Shown one piece after another: positions 7,293 through 13,717 of a DNA stretch of 18,372 nt. This DNA is from Pseudobdellovibrio sp. (lineage in GTDB: Bacteria > Bdellovibrionota > Bdellovibrionia > Bdellovibrionales > Bdellovibrionaceae): contig JANWIU010000095.1 in the NCBI GenBank assembly GCA_025449725.1, forward strand, positions 1-18,372. The letters are read 5' to 3'. Position numbers and translations under genes: made by a program. Below the pieces are notes generated by a model, which saw only the letters and a program-made list of their open reading frames with translations, ran no database searches and was not told where the DNA came from. The first letter of the stretch is position 1; each line of letters opens with the position of its first letter.

Positions 7293-7774
7293 TATCCGGG
7301 CCCGAAGTAAAATATTTTAATCAAGGTCAGCCAGCAAAGTAAACTGAACGCCAATCCTATAATGGATAGCCACGGCCAGGGGGGCTCGCTTTTTTCTGCC
7401 GCTTCGTTCAAGCGCTTAATTTTGTCGCTGAGGCCATGAACAATATTAAGTCGTTGTGTGCGGTCTAACTTATAGAAATGGACGCCAATCAAATTATCCA
7501 TCGGATCAATTTTTTCAATTCGAATAACGACCGCGTAACAAGCCATTTGCTTAGAGCCCGGCACTGAAAACTGAATTTTTATGACTTCGCCGATTTGCGG
7601 AGATAAATCCTGAGGAGCTGTAAAAGAAAGTCCTGTCAGTGACACGTCACGCAGTTCGGTGCTTTCTTCCCATGCCAGTTGTTCGGCCCCTGACAGTCTT
7701 ATGAGACTGTCATCTTGAGTATCCAGAATGTAGCGCGGGGCGCGAGCATGATATCTTGCTAAAGAAGTTGTCAT
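7292..7774 (-). CDS. PilZ-domain c-di-GMP receptor with C-terminal membrane anchor
   Basis: The 160-residue protein has the two PilZ ligand motifs: RYHAR (RxxxR, residues 7-11) and DVSLTG (DxSxxG, 43-48). Both are intact, so c-di-GMP binding is expected. Residues about 10-120 form the PilZ barrel. A charged linker (KSEPP) leads to one hydrophobic helix at about 133-155, then FYFGPG, making this a tail-anchored inner-membrane protein with the sensor in the cytoplasm. It is first in a two-gene operon with the lipoprotein, joined by TAATG, so the pair may link c-di-GMP to an envelope function. The start ATG at 7774-7772 has no strong Shine-Dalgarno. The gene diverges from ppk across an 87-base spacer. 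Confidence 0.88.
   Translation of the reverse strand: MTTSLARYHARAPRYILDTQDDSLIRLSGAEQLAWEESTELRDVSLTGLSFTAPQDLSPQIGEVIKIQFSVPGSKQMACYAVVIRIEKIDPMDNLIGVHFYKLDRTQRLNIVHGLSDKIKRLNEAAEKSEPPWPWLSIIGLAFSLLCWLTLIKIFYFGPG
7691..7712. repeat. Perfect 9-bp inverted repeat inside the PilZ gene, upstream of ppk
   Basis: TGACAGTCT (7691-7699) and AGACTGTCA (7704-7712) are exact reverse complements separated by TATG. The element lies in codons 21-28 of the PilZ gene and about 150 bases upstream of the ppk ATG. It could be an operator or an mRNA hairpin near the PilZ start, or a coincidence of coding sequence. Confidence 0.7.
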
Positions 7775-7804
7775 TAACGACTTATCGACAAGACTTGATC
7801 CTAT

Positions 7805-7819
7805 CTTGACTTGAGTCTG
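7805..7819 (+). promoter_or_regulatory. Candidate operator CTTGAC-N4-GTCTG upstream of ppk
   Basis: CTTGAC (7805-7810), spacer TTGA, GTCTG (7815-7819). The same 11 fixed bases with the same spacer recur in the ppx/phoU divergent spacer at 10996-11010, in reverse orientation. The core is a GAC-N4-GTC dyad. It overlaps the likely ppk -35 region, as expected for a regulator that activates or blocks the promoter. Confidence 0.45.
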
Positions 7820-7837
7820 GCTCTAAATCCTTATAAA
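7811..7837 (+). promoter_or_regulatory. Possible ppk promoter
   Basis: TTGAGT (7811-7816) and TATAAA (7832-7837) are 15 bases apart; an alternative -35, TTGACT (7806-7811), would give a 20-base spacer. Neither spacing is ideal, which suits an activator-dependent promoter. The -10 ends 24 bases before the ppk ATG, leaving room for the GGGGA ribosome binding site. Confidence 0.35.
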
Positions 7838-7861
7838 CTGCCTCTCGGGGAAATTTTGGTT

Positions 7862-10111
7862 ATGGAAAAAGATACGAAACCTGCAAAAGATAAAAAAGAA
7901 GCTTTAAAAGAAGCCAAAGCCCCCAAAGTGTATCAATCCGGCACAGAAAACAAGAAGCCGGCTGTAAAAAAGAACCTCAGAAAAAAGAAAAAAATCAAGT
8001 ACGTAGAGCACACACGGTCTTCCAATTTGATTTTTAGTAACCGCGAGCTGGGCTGGCTTAATTTCAATCTCCGTGTTCTCGCTGAAGTGGAAGATCCACG
8101 CAATCCATTGCTGGAGCGCCTGAAGTTTCTGGGAATCTCAAGTTCCAACCTGGATGAATTTTTTATGAAGAGGGTTGGGGGACTGAAGCGGCATGTGGCT
8201 TACGGGATTTCCGCAAAGTCATCGGACGGTCAAACACCTGAAATGCAGTTAAGCATGATCATGAAGAAGATTCCGGCCATGCTGAAAAAGCAACGTGATT
8301 GTTCGGAACACCTTTTAAAGGAATTGAAAAAAAAAGGCTGCGAAGTTGTCGGTTTTAGTGACCTTAAAGAATCCGAAAAGAAATACGTTAATGAATTTTT
8401 TGACACAAATATTTTTCCTGTACTAACGCCGCTTTCCGTTGACCCCGGCCATCCGTTTCCATTTATTTCAAATTTATCTTCGTCGCTGGGTGTATCGCTG
8501 CTGAACCCGCACAATGAAGACGAAAAACTTTTTGCACGGGTTAAAGTGCCTCGGGTTATCAGTCAGTGGGTCGCTGTTGAAGGTACTAATAAATTTATAC
8601 ATTTGATTGAAATCATCAGAGCAAGGTTGTCTGATTTATTTCCTTCAATGAAAGTTGTCGGTCACGTACTCTTCCGTGTTTCAAGAAATGCGGATTCTGA
8701 CCGTGAAGAAGAAGACGTTGAAGATTTATTGGCCATGATCGAAGAAGAGCTGCGCCAACGGCGTTTTGCGGAAATCGTAAGATTAGAGATCGGTCACTGT
8801 ACTGATCCGTGGCTGAAATCATTTTTAATTGAACAGCTTGAGTTAAAACCGGAAGACATTTTTTCGATGCCACAAGAATTTGACCTAACGGATTTTTCTA
8901 TGCTGTCTCAATCATTACATTGGACCGAAGAAAAGTATCCAACTTGGTCTCCGGTCGTACCGGCGGCTCTCAGTGATCCTTTGCTTTCCATTTTTGATGC
9001 CATTAAAAAAGGTGACATTTTATTACATCATCCGTTTGAAAGTTTTTCTTCCAGTGTAGAGCGGTTTATTCGCGATGCTTCGGTTGATCCGGATGTTCTC
9101 GCCATTAAGATGACTTTGTACCGTACAGGAGACAATAGCCCTTTCATTAAGGCGTTGATCGAAGCGGCTGAATTGGGTAAGCAGGTTGTTTGTCTTATCG
9201 AGCTAAAAGCCAGATTCGATGAAGAAAGAAATATTTACTGGGCGCAAGAGCTGGAAAACGCGGGCGTTCACGTTGTTTACGGAGTTGTAGGTTTAAAGAC
9301 TCATGCGAAGACTGCGCTTGTTGTGCGAAAAGAAGCGGACCGTGTTCGCAGTTACGCTCATATCGGAACAGGTAATTATAACTCAGCCACCTCAAGATTT
9401 TATACAGACTTGGGGCTTCTAACCTGCGATGAGAGAATAACCAAGGAACTTTTAGAGTTGTTTAATTATCTGACCGGAAAGTCATTGAAGCAGGACTATC
9501 AGCATTTGATTCTGGCTCCGGTGAATATGTTTACAAAATTTAAAGAGCTCATTCAGCGCGAACGTGATCACGTAAAAGCGGGCCGTCCCGGTATGATCAT
9601 CGCCAAGTTCAACAACATGGAAGAAAACGATATTTCGCTGGCGCTTTATGAAGCCAGCCAAAATAAGGTTCCTGTGAATTTATTAGTGCGCGGATTTTGT
9701 TGTATTAAGCCAAACATTAAAGGTGTCAGTGAAACGATTTCGGTTCATTCTACGTTGGGCAGATTCTTAGAACACTCCCGAGTATTTTACTTCAGAAACG
9801 GGAAAGAAAATCCTGTAGATGGTGATTTCTTTATTGGCTCTGCCGACTGGATGTACCGTAATCTTCACGCCCGAGTTGAGGCGATTTGTCCGATATACGA
9901 CAAAGTCGCGCGAGAGAAACTTTGGTCCATTCTACAAAGTTACTGGAATGACACTCGTCAATCCTGGATCATGAAACCTGATGCCAGTTATGAACTAAAA
10001 CAAAAAACGACAGATCCTACTGTTTTGGGTGTACAAGCAGATTTAATGAAAATGGCAATTCAGCAGCAGCACGTGACGGAAGATGATCTTATTAAAGAAG
10101 AGAAAGAATAG
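7862..10111 (+). CDS. ppk1: Polyphosphate kinase 1
   Basis: Reversibly polymerises the gamma-phosphate of ATP into polyphosphate, through a phosphohistidine. From the ATG at 7862 it is 749 residues. An unusual Lys/Ala-rich tail fills about residues 1-55. The classic N-terminal domain follows (FSNRELGWLNFNLRVL, then SSNLDEFFMKRVGGLK), then the head domain and the two PLD-like catalytic domains: MTLYRTG, ELKARFDEERNIYWA, GLKTHAK (His481, the phosphorylated His equivalent to E. coli His435), YAHIGTGNYN (His500, equivalent to His454) and NLLVRGFCC. A TTG at 7811 in the same frame would add 17 residues, but that stretch contains the promoter-like hexamers. The GGGGA at 7847-7851 lies 10 bases before the ATG. 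The 3' end overlaps the opposing ppx gene by 20 bases. Confidence 0.97.
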   Translation: MEKDTKPAKDKKEALKEAKAPKVYQSGTENKKPAVKKNLRKKKKIKYVEHTRSSNLIFSNRELGWLNFNLRVLAEVEDPRNPLLERLKFLGISSSNLDEFFMKRVGGLKRHVAYGISAKSSDGQTPEMQLSMIMKKIPAMLKKQRDCSEHLLKELKKKGCEVVGFSDLKESEKKYVNEFFDTNIFPVLTPLSVDPGHPFPFISNLSSSLGVSLLNPHNEDEKLFARVKVPRVISQWVAVEGTNKFIHLIEIIRARLSDLFPSMKVVGHVLFRVSRNADSDREEEDVEDLLAMIEEELRQRRFAEIVRLEIGHCTDPWLKSFLIEQLELKPEDIFSMPQEFDLTDFSMLSQSLHWTEEKYPTWSPVVPAALSDPLLSIFDAIKKGDILLHHPFESFSSSVERFIRDASVDPDVLAIKMTLYRTGDNSPFIKALIEAAELGKQVVCLIELKARFDEERNIYWAQELENAGVHVVYGVVGLKTHAKTALVVRKEADRVRSYAHIGTGNYNSATSRFYTDLGLLTCDERITKELLELFNYLTGKSLKQDYQHLILAPVNMFTKFKELIQRERDHVKAGRPGMIIAKFNNMEENDISLALYEASQNKVPVNLLVRGFCCIKPNIKGVSETISVHSTLGRFLEHSRVFYFRNGKENPVDGDFFIGSADWMYRNLHARVEAICPIYDKVAREKLWSILQSYWNDTRQSWIMKPDASYELKQKTTDPTVLGVQADLMKMAIQQQHVTEDDLIKEEKE

Positions 10112-10973
10112 CGCCTTCTTTAAGTCCTGTTCCCGGAATTTTTAAACGGGTAATTTTATAATCTTTCATTAAATTCAATGTCAGAAGCATTGCCGGTTCA
10201 ATAACGTCCACTCGATCCGGTTTCAAATTAAATTTTTCAGCACGCAAGGCAGGTTTCGTAGCGACAAACATTTTGTACATTGTCTGAAGCTCGTCGTAAG
10301 TTACCAGAGTATTTGGCCCTTTTTTTAAGGCCTGAAGTTTTAGCCTTGAAATCGCATCTAAATTTCCGCCGGTTCCAACGGCTAATTCAAACGGTCCCTT
10401 CGGCAGGCTTTTTTTATTTTTCTTCAGATTTTGACGTACGATTTTAGTTGCTGAGCACTTTGCTTTTTGGGCCTGGGTCAGTGTTCGGACCATGCCCCAT
10501 TTAAAACTTTTGGAAAAGTGAATCTTTTTGTTCTGCACGTGAGTTAGCTCAACGCTTCCGCCGCCGATATCAATCAGCAGACAGTTTTCTGCTTGAAGGC
10601 CGATACTCTTTTGAACAGCTTTGCGAATCAGTTCAGCTTCTGTATGCCCGGAAATCACCTTGATCTTGATTTTAGAGGTCTTATGAATCGCCGATAAAAT
10701 AGGCTTTTTATTTTTAGCATCCCTGAAGGCGCTGGTGGCAAAGGCCAAGCTTCGGTCCACTCTGAATTTTTTGTTATTTTTAGCCATTCTTTTGAAGGCC
10801 AGGATCAGTCTAACCACGGTTTTTGTCTTAATGGACCCGGAATCAAAAACATCAGAACCCAGCCGGATTGTTTCGCGGTGTTTTTTTAACACCTTCCAGC
10901 CCCCATCAGGCTGAACTTCCACAATCAGCTGGCGAATAGCATTTGAACCTATGTCGATAGAAGACAGCCTCAT
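10092..10973 (-). CDS. ppx: Exopolyphosphatase / guanosine pentaphosphatase (Ppx/GppA), short form
   Basis: An ASKHA-fold phosphatase that removes terminal phosphate from polyphosphate or from pppGpp; sequence alone does not separate the two. From the ATG at 10973 it is 293 residues: MRLSSIDIGSNAIRQLIVEV (phosphate-1 loop), ATSAFRDAKN (79-88), VISGHTEAELI (catalytic Glu region, 107-116), LLIDIGGGSVELTHV (phosphate-2 loop, GGGS 137-140) and GTGGNLDAIS. It has only the two ASKHA domains, like the roughly 310-residue Aquifex enzyme, and lacks the C-terminal HD-like region of E. coli Ppx. A TTG at 11009 would add 12 residues, but family members begin at MRL, so I use the ATG. It converges with ppk (20-base overlap) and diverges from phoU. 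Confidence 0.92.
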   Translation of the reverse strand: MRLSSIDIGSNAIRQLIVEVQPDGGWKVLKKHRETIRLGSDVFDSGSIKTKTVVRLILAFKRMAKNNKKFRVDRSLAFATSAFRDAKNKKPILSAIHKTSKIKIKVISGHTEAELIRKAVQKSIGLQAENCLLIDIGGGSVELTHVQNKKIHFSKSFKWGMVRTLTQAQKAKCSATKIVRQNLKKNKKSLPKGPFELAVGTGGNLDAISRLKLQALKKGPNTLVTYDELQTMYKMFVATKPALRAEKFNLKPDRVDVIEPAMLLTLNLMKDYKITRLKIPGTGLKEGAILSLL

Positions 10974-10995
10974 TTGCTTAGGTTTGCGTTGAATG

Positions 10996-11010
10996 CAGAC
11001 AGGGGTCAAG
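10996..11010 (-). promoter_or_regulatory. Candidate operator CTTGAC-N4-GTCTG in the ppx/phoU spacer
   Basis: Read on the minus strand: CTTGAC (11010-11005), spacer CCCT, GTCTG (11000-10996). It is the second copy of the motif seen upstream of ppk at 7805-7819. On the plus strand it ends 8 bases before the predicted phoU -10 and covers its -35, so it could serve ppx, phoU or both. Confidence 0.45.
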
Positions 11011-11024
11011 AAAGAAGATAGAAT
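10996..11024 (+). promoter_or_regulatory. Likely promoter of the phoU-phoB-phoR operon
   Basis: CAGACA (10996-11001) and TAGAAT (11019-11024) are separated by 17 bases, matching 4 of 6 and 5 of 6 consensus positions. Transcription would start near 11031, giving a leader of about 23 bases that contains the AAAGGT ribosome binding site of phoU. Confidence 0.5.
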
Positions 11025-11053
11025 TTCCTGAAAATTAGGCGTAAAGGTAGTTT

Positions 11054-11713
11054 ATGGAAAGAATAATGGATTCACAGTTAGAGGACTTAAAAAAGCTGAC
11101 TCTCGAAATGGGGGGGTTGGTTGAAAAGGCCATCATGATTTCCACCTCCGGCCTGTTAAAAAAAGAACTGAATTCATTAAAGGAAGTTCACCGAATTGAA
11201 GAGAATATCAACGACCTTCAGAAAAAAATTGATGAACAGTGCCTGCAGGTTTTAGCAAAACAGGGACCTGTGGCAAAAGATCTTCGGTTGATTCTTTCAA
11301 TTATTAAAATCAATACAGACTTAGAACGCATGGGCGACCAATGCGTGAATGTGGCTCATCTTTCACGGGAGCTAATTGAACGCGGATTTTCAAATTCGTT
11401 AACCGATATCGAACAAATGTTCAAATGCACGTCCGAAATGGTGAAAGCATCGCTGGATTGTTTCGTAAAAATGGATATCACCGCAGCTGAAAAAGTTTTG
11501 CAGATGGATGACCAGGTTGATGCTTATAAAAAGAAAATCAACCTTCAGTCGATAGAACTGATGAAAACTGATACGGCTCACTTGCAGGATCACCTGGATT
11601 ACATCCTTATTGCGCGGAACCTGGAACGTCTTGGCGACCACGCAACCAATATTGCTGAAGACGTCATTTTTGCATTTTCAGGAAAAGACGTGCGCCATGG
11701 TGCAAGCTATTAA
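11054..11713 (+). CDS. phoU: Phosphate signalling protein PhoU
   Basis: A cytoplasmic helical-bundle protein that links the Pst transporter to PhoR and keeps the Pho response off when phosphate is plentiful. The 219 residues form two repeats of the three-helix PhoU fold. The repeat signatures that bind metal clusters are ERMGDQCVNVAH (91-102) and ERLGDHATNIAED (191-203). Length is close to the usual 220-240. The ATG at 11054 is served by AAAGGT six bases upstream; a second in-frame ATG at 11066 is less well placed. It is the first gene of a run in which every junction overlaps: 17 bases with phoB, 4 between phoB and phoR, 17 between phoR and the methyltransferase. No pst genes occur in the window. 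Confidence 0.94.
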   Translation: MERIMDSQLEDLKKLTLEMGGLVEKAIMISTSGLLKKELNSLKEVHRIEENINDLQKKIDEQCLQVLAKQGPVAKDLRLILSIIKINTDLERMGDQCVNVAHLSRELIERGFSNSLTDIEQMFKCTSEMVKASLDCFVKMDITAAEKVLQMDDQVDAYKKKINLQSIELMKTDTAHLQDHLDYILIARNLERLGDHATNIAEDVIFAFSGKDVRHGASY

Positions 11714-12464
11714 CGATTTTATTAAAGATAAATATGCGCTGATCATCGAAGATGATTTGGCAATTGCACGGCTGTTAAAGCTGAATCTGATCAATCTCGG
11801 ATTTCAGGTTGATGTGTTTAATTCAGCGGATTCAGCACAAACTTCGCTGATTCCGGAGAAGTACTCGCTTTGCCTGCTGGATTGGATGTTGCCGGGCACG
11901 CAAGGGATCGATTTCCTGAAAAACAACCGTGCTCAATTTGTTACTACCAAAGTGATGATGGTTACGGCCCGGGTAGATTCTGATTCCATAGTTAATGGGC
12001 TTGATTCCGGTGCTGATGATTATCTGACAAAGCCCTTTGATGCCTCTGTGCTGGCTGCGCGGGTAAGGCAATTGATGCGCCGGCTGGATTTAGAAAATGA
12101 TTTAAGAAACCGTGGCAGTCGCACGACAGAAAATGAAGCGTCTGTGCTGGGCTTCGGTGGGCTGATGATTGATACCGGTAAACACGATGTCAGAATAAAC
12201 GGTGAAGAAATCCATTTGACGCCTTCAGAGTTTAAATTAATCGCAGAACTTTTGAAAGCCGGCGGCAAAGTGCTGACGCGCGAACGTTTAATCGATCTTA
12301 TTCAAGGCGAAGATGTGAACGTAACCGGACGAACCATTGATACTCATATTTTTACTTTACGAAAAAAAATAGGCGCATGGGCACCACACATCGAAACTAT
12401 TAGGGGAGTGGGCTACCGTATTCTTATCTCTTTACAAGACAAATCGGAGCCTGAAATTCTGTGA
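11697..12464 (+). CDS. phoB: PhoB-type OmpR-family response regulator
   Basis: A transcription factor of 255 residues. The receiver domain (about 12-125) has acidic residues EDD (18-20), phospho-acceptor Asp62 (LLDWMLPG), Thr90 (MMVTAR) and Lys112 (LTKPFD). A linker leads to an OmpR/PhoB winged helix (about 150-245) with LTPSEFKLIAELL, LTRERLIDLI, GRTIDTHIFTLRKKI and IETIRGVGYRI. The ATG at 11697 lies inside the end of phoU (17-base overlap), with AGGA about 13 bases upstream. The frame is open further upstream, but the extra residues do not resemble a receiver. The next gene, a PhoR-like kinase, overlaps by 4 bases. Position next to phoU and near ppk/ppx makes PhoB more likely than another OmpR paralogue. 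Confidence 0.92.
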   Translation: MVQAINDFIKDKYALIIEDDLAIARLLKLNLINLGFQVDVFNSADSAQTSLIPEKYSLCLLDWMLPGTQGIDFLKNNRAQFVTTKVMMVTARVDSDSIVNGLDSGADDYLTKPFDASVLAARVRQLMRRLDLENDLRNRGSRTTENEASVLGFGGLMIDTGKHDVRINGEEIHLTPSEFKLIAELLKAGGKVLTRERLIDLIQGEDVNVTGRTIDTHIFTLRKKIGAWAPHIETIRGVGYRILISLQDKSEPEIL

Positions 12465-13717
12465 CACAAGCACTGCTGCTGATTCTCGGGTTAGTCATGG
12501 TAAGCTTCGGAGCTTATATCCTGAGTTACTTCAGATTTAAAAGAATGATAGCCAAGCAAACAAAGCAAATGATTGAGCTGATGAAGTCAGAAGATCTCGA
12601 TAACTTGCAGATTGGCGACATTTTTTCTCAAGTGGATGAGGACTTTTCTTTATTGGAGCGTGCAGCGCTTACCTTAAGAAAAAAATATCTTCGGTTAAAA
12701 CGACAATCGCGCGAAGAACGCCGCGGTTACGAAACGGTGTTTTCCGGCCTTAAAGAGGGCATTGTTACTGTTGATCAAAACTTGCGCGTGATTTCATTTA
12801 ATTCTGCATTTATGAACTTCTTTCAGTGGGCGCCGCTTAAAGAAACCGCCAGTTATTCTTTGCAGGATATTATCCGCGACCCGCAAGTGATTTCGACTTT
12901 TAAAAAGACCTTTGACAACTCCCGCTTCAACAGAAGTGAAGGCGACAGGTTTCAGCTTTTTGTGACACCACTTCCTTCACGGAATGAAAATGAATCTTGG
13001 TGTCTGGGAGTTTTTTACGATCTGTCCGAACTAAGAAAAACAGAAAAGATCCGGATTGATTTCGTTGCTAATGCTTCCCACGAAATGAGGACGCCGTTAA
13101 CCGTCATCAAAGGTTACGCAGAGCTGTTAAAGCAAAAATTAGAATCGTCCGGTCGAGCCGACGAGTTAGAACTTTTAAAACCGATTCTGTTGGGAACTGA
13201 TCAGATGTCCGATTTAATGAGCGAGTTGTTAAATCTTTCTAAAGTTGAAACAGGAACTCAGTTGACCAAAACAAAAATTTCAACAGACGACATCACTCGG
13301 GATGTCCTCGGTGAACTTCAGCCGTCGCTTCAACTGACTCCTAAAAAAATAAATGTACAAAAAGCGGTATCGGAAGTGAATGCCAATTACGATGCGACTA
13401 AGCAGATTATGCGTAATCTTTTGATTAATGCGGTTAAATATTCAGGTGAATCAAATCAAATTGACCTCACGTGGGAGCCCGCCGGTGCATCTGTCGTTCT
13501 AAAAGTTCGGGACAACGGACCGGGAATCGCGAAAGAACACCAAGACCGTATTTTCGAAAGATTTTATCGCGTCGACAAAGGCCGCAATCGCGATCAAGGC
13601 GGGTTCGGGCTTGGACTGGCTTTGGTAAAACATCACATGCTGAATCACGGCGGTAATGTGAAGCTGGTTTCTGAAAACGGCAAAGGAAGCGAATTTATCT
13701 GTGAATTCCCCAACTAA
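12461..13717 (+). CDS. phoR: PhoR-type sensor histidine kinase
   Basis: The 418-residue partner of the preceding regulator. One N-terminal membrane helix (about 3-24) is followed directly by a basic cytoplasmic stretch, so there is no periplasmic sensor loop. A linker (30-85) and a PAS-like domain (about 88-190, GLKEGIVTVDQNLRVI) precede HisKA with phospho-acceptor His207 (ASHEMRTP). The ATPase domain has the N box (NLLINAVKYS, Asn323), DNGPGI (351-356), the F box (FERFYR) and GGFGLGLALVK (380-390). The GTG start overlaps the phoB stop as GTGA, with GGAG 11 bases upstream. The architecture fits PhoR, which reads phosphate through PhoU/Pst instead of an external ligand. Confidence 0.91.
   Translation: MTQALLLILGLVMVSFGAYILSYFRFKRMIAKQTKQMIELMKSEDLDNLQIGDIFSQVDEDFSLLERAALTLRKKYLRLKRQSREERRGYETVFSGLKEGIVTVDQNLRVISFNSAFMNFFQWAPLKETASYSLQDIIRDPQVISTFKKTFDNSRFNRSEGDRFQLFVTPLPSRNENESWCLGVFYDLSELRKTEKIRIDFVANASHEMRTPLTVIKGYAELLKQKLESSGRADELELLKPILLGTDQMSDLMSELLNLSKVETGTQLTKTKISTDDITRDVLGELQPSLQLTPKKINVQKAVSEVNANYDATKQIMRNLLINAVKYSGESNQIDLTWEPAGASVVLKVRDNGPGIAKEHQDRIFERFYRVDKGRNRDQGGFGLGLALVKHHMLNHGGNVKLVSENGKGSEFICEFPN

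Noticed and set aside
7811..7861. 17-residue N-terminal extension of ppk from a TTG start
   Set aside because: The stretch contains the likely promoter hexamers and shared motif, and a GGGGA site serves the ATG at 7862.
8020..8520. Antisense open frames within ppk
   Set aside because: Both strands are open by chance here; the plus strand encodes conserved Ppk1 sequence.
10974..11009. 12-residue TTG-started extension of ppx
   Set aside because: Family members begin at MRL-x-SIDIGSN, and the extension overlaps the shared operator-like motif.
11610..11696. 29-residue upstream extension of the PhoB-type regulator
   Set aside because: It lies inside the conserved end of phoU, and the receiver domain begins properly after the ATG at 11697.
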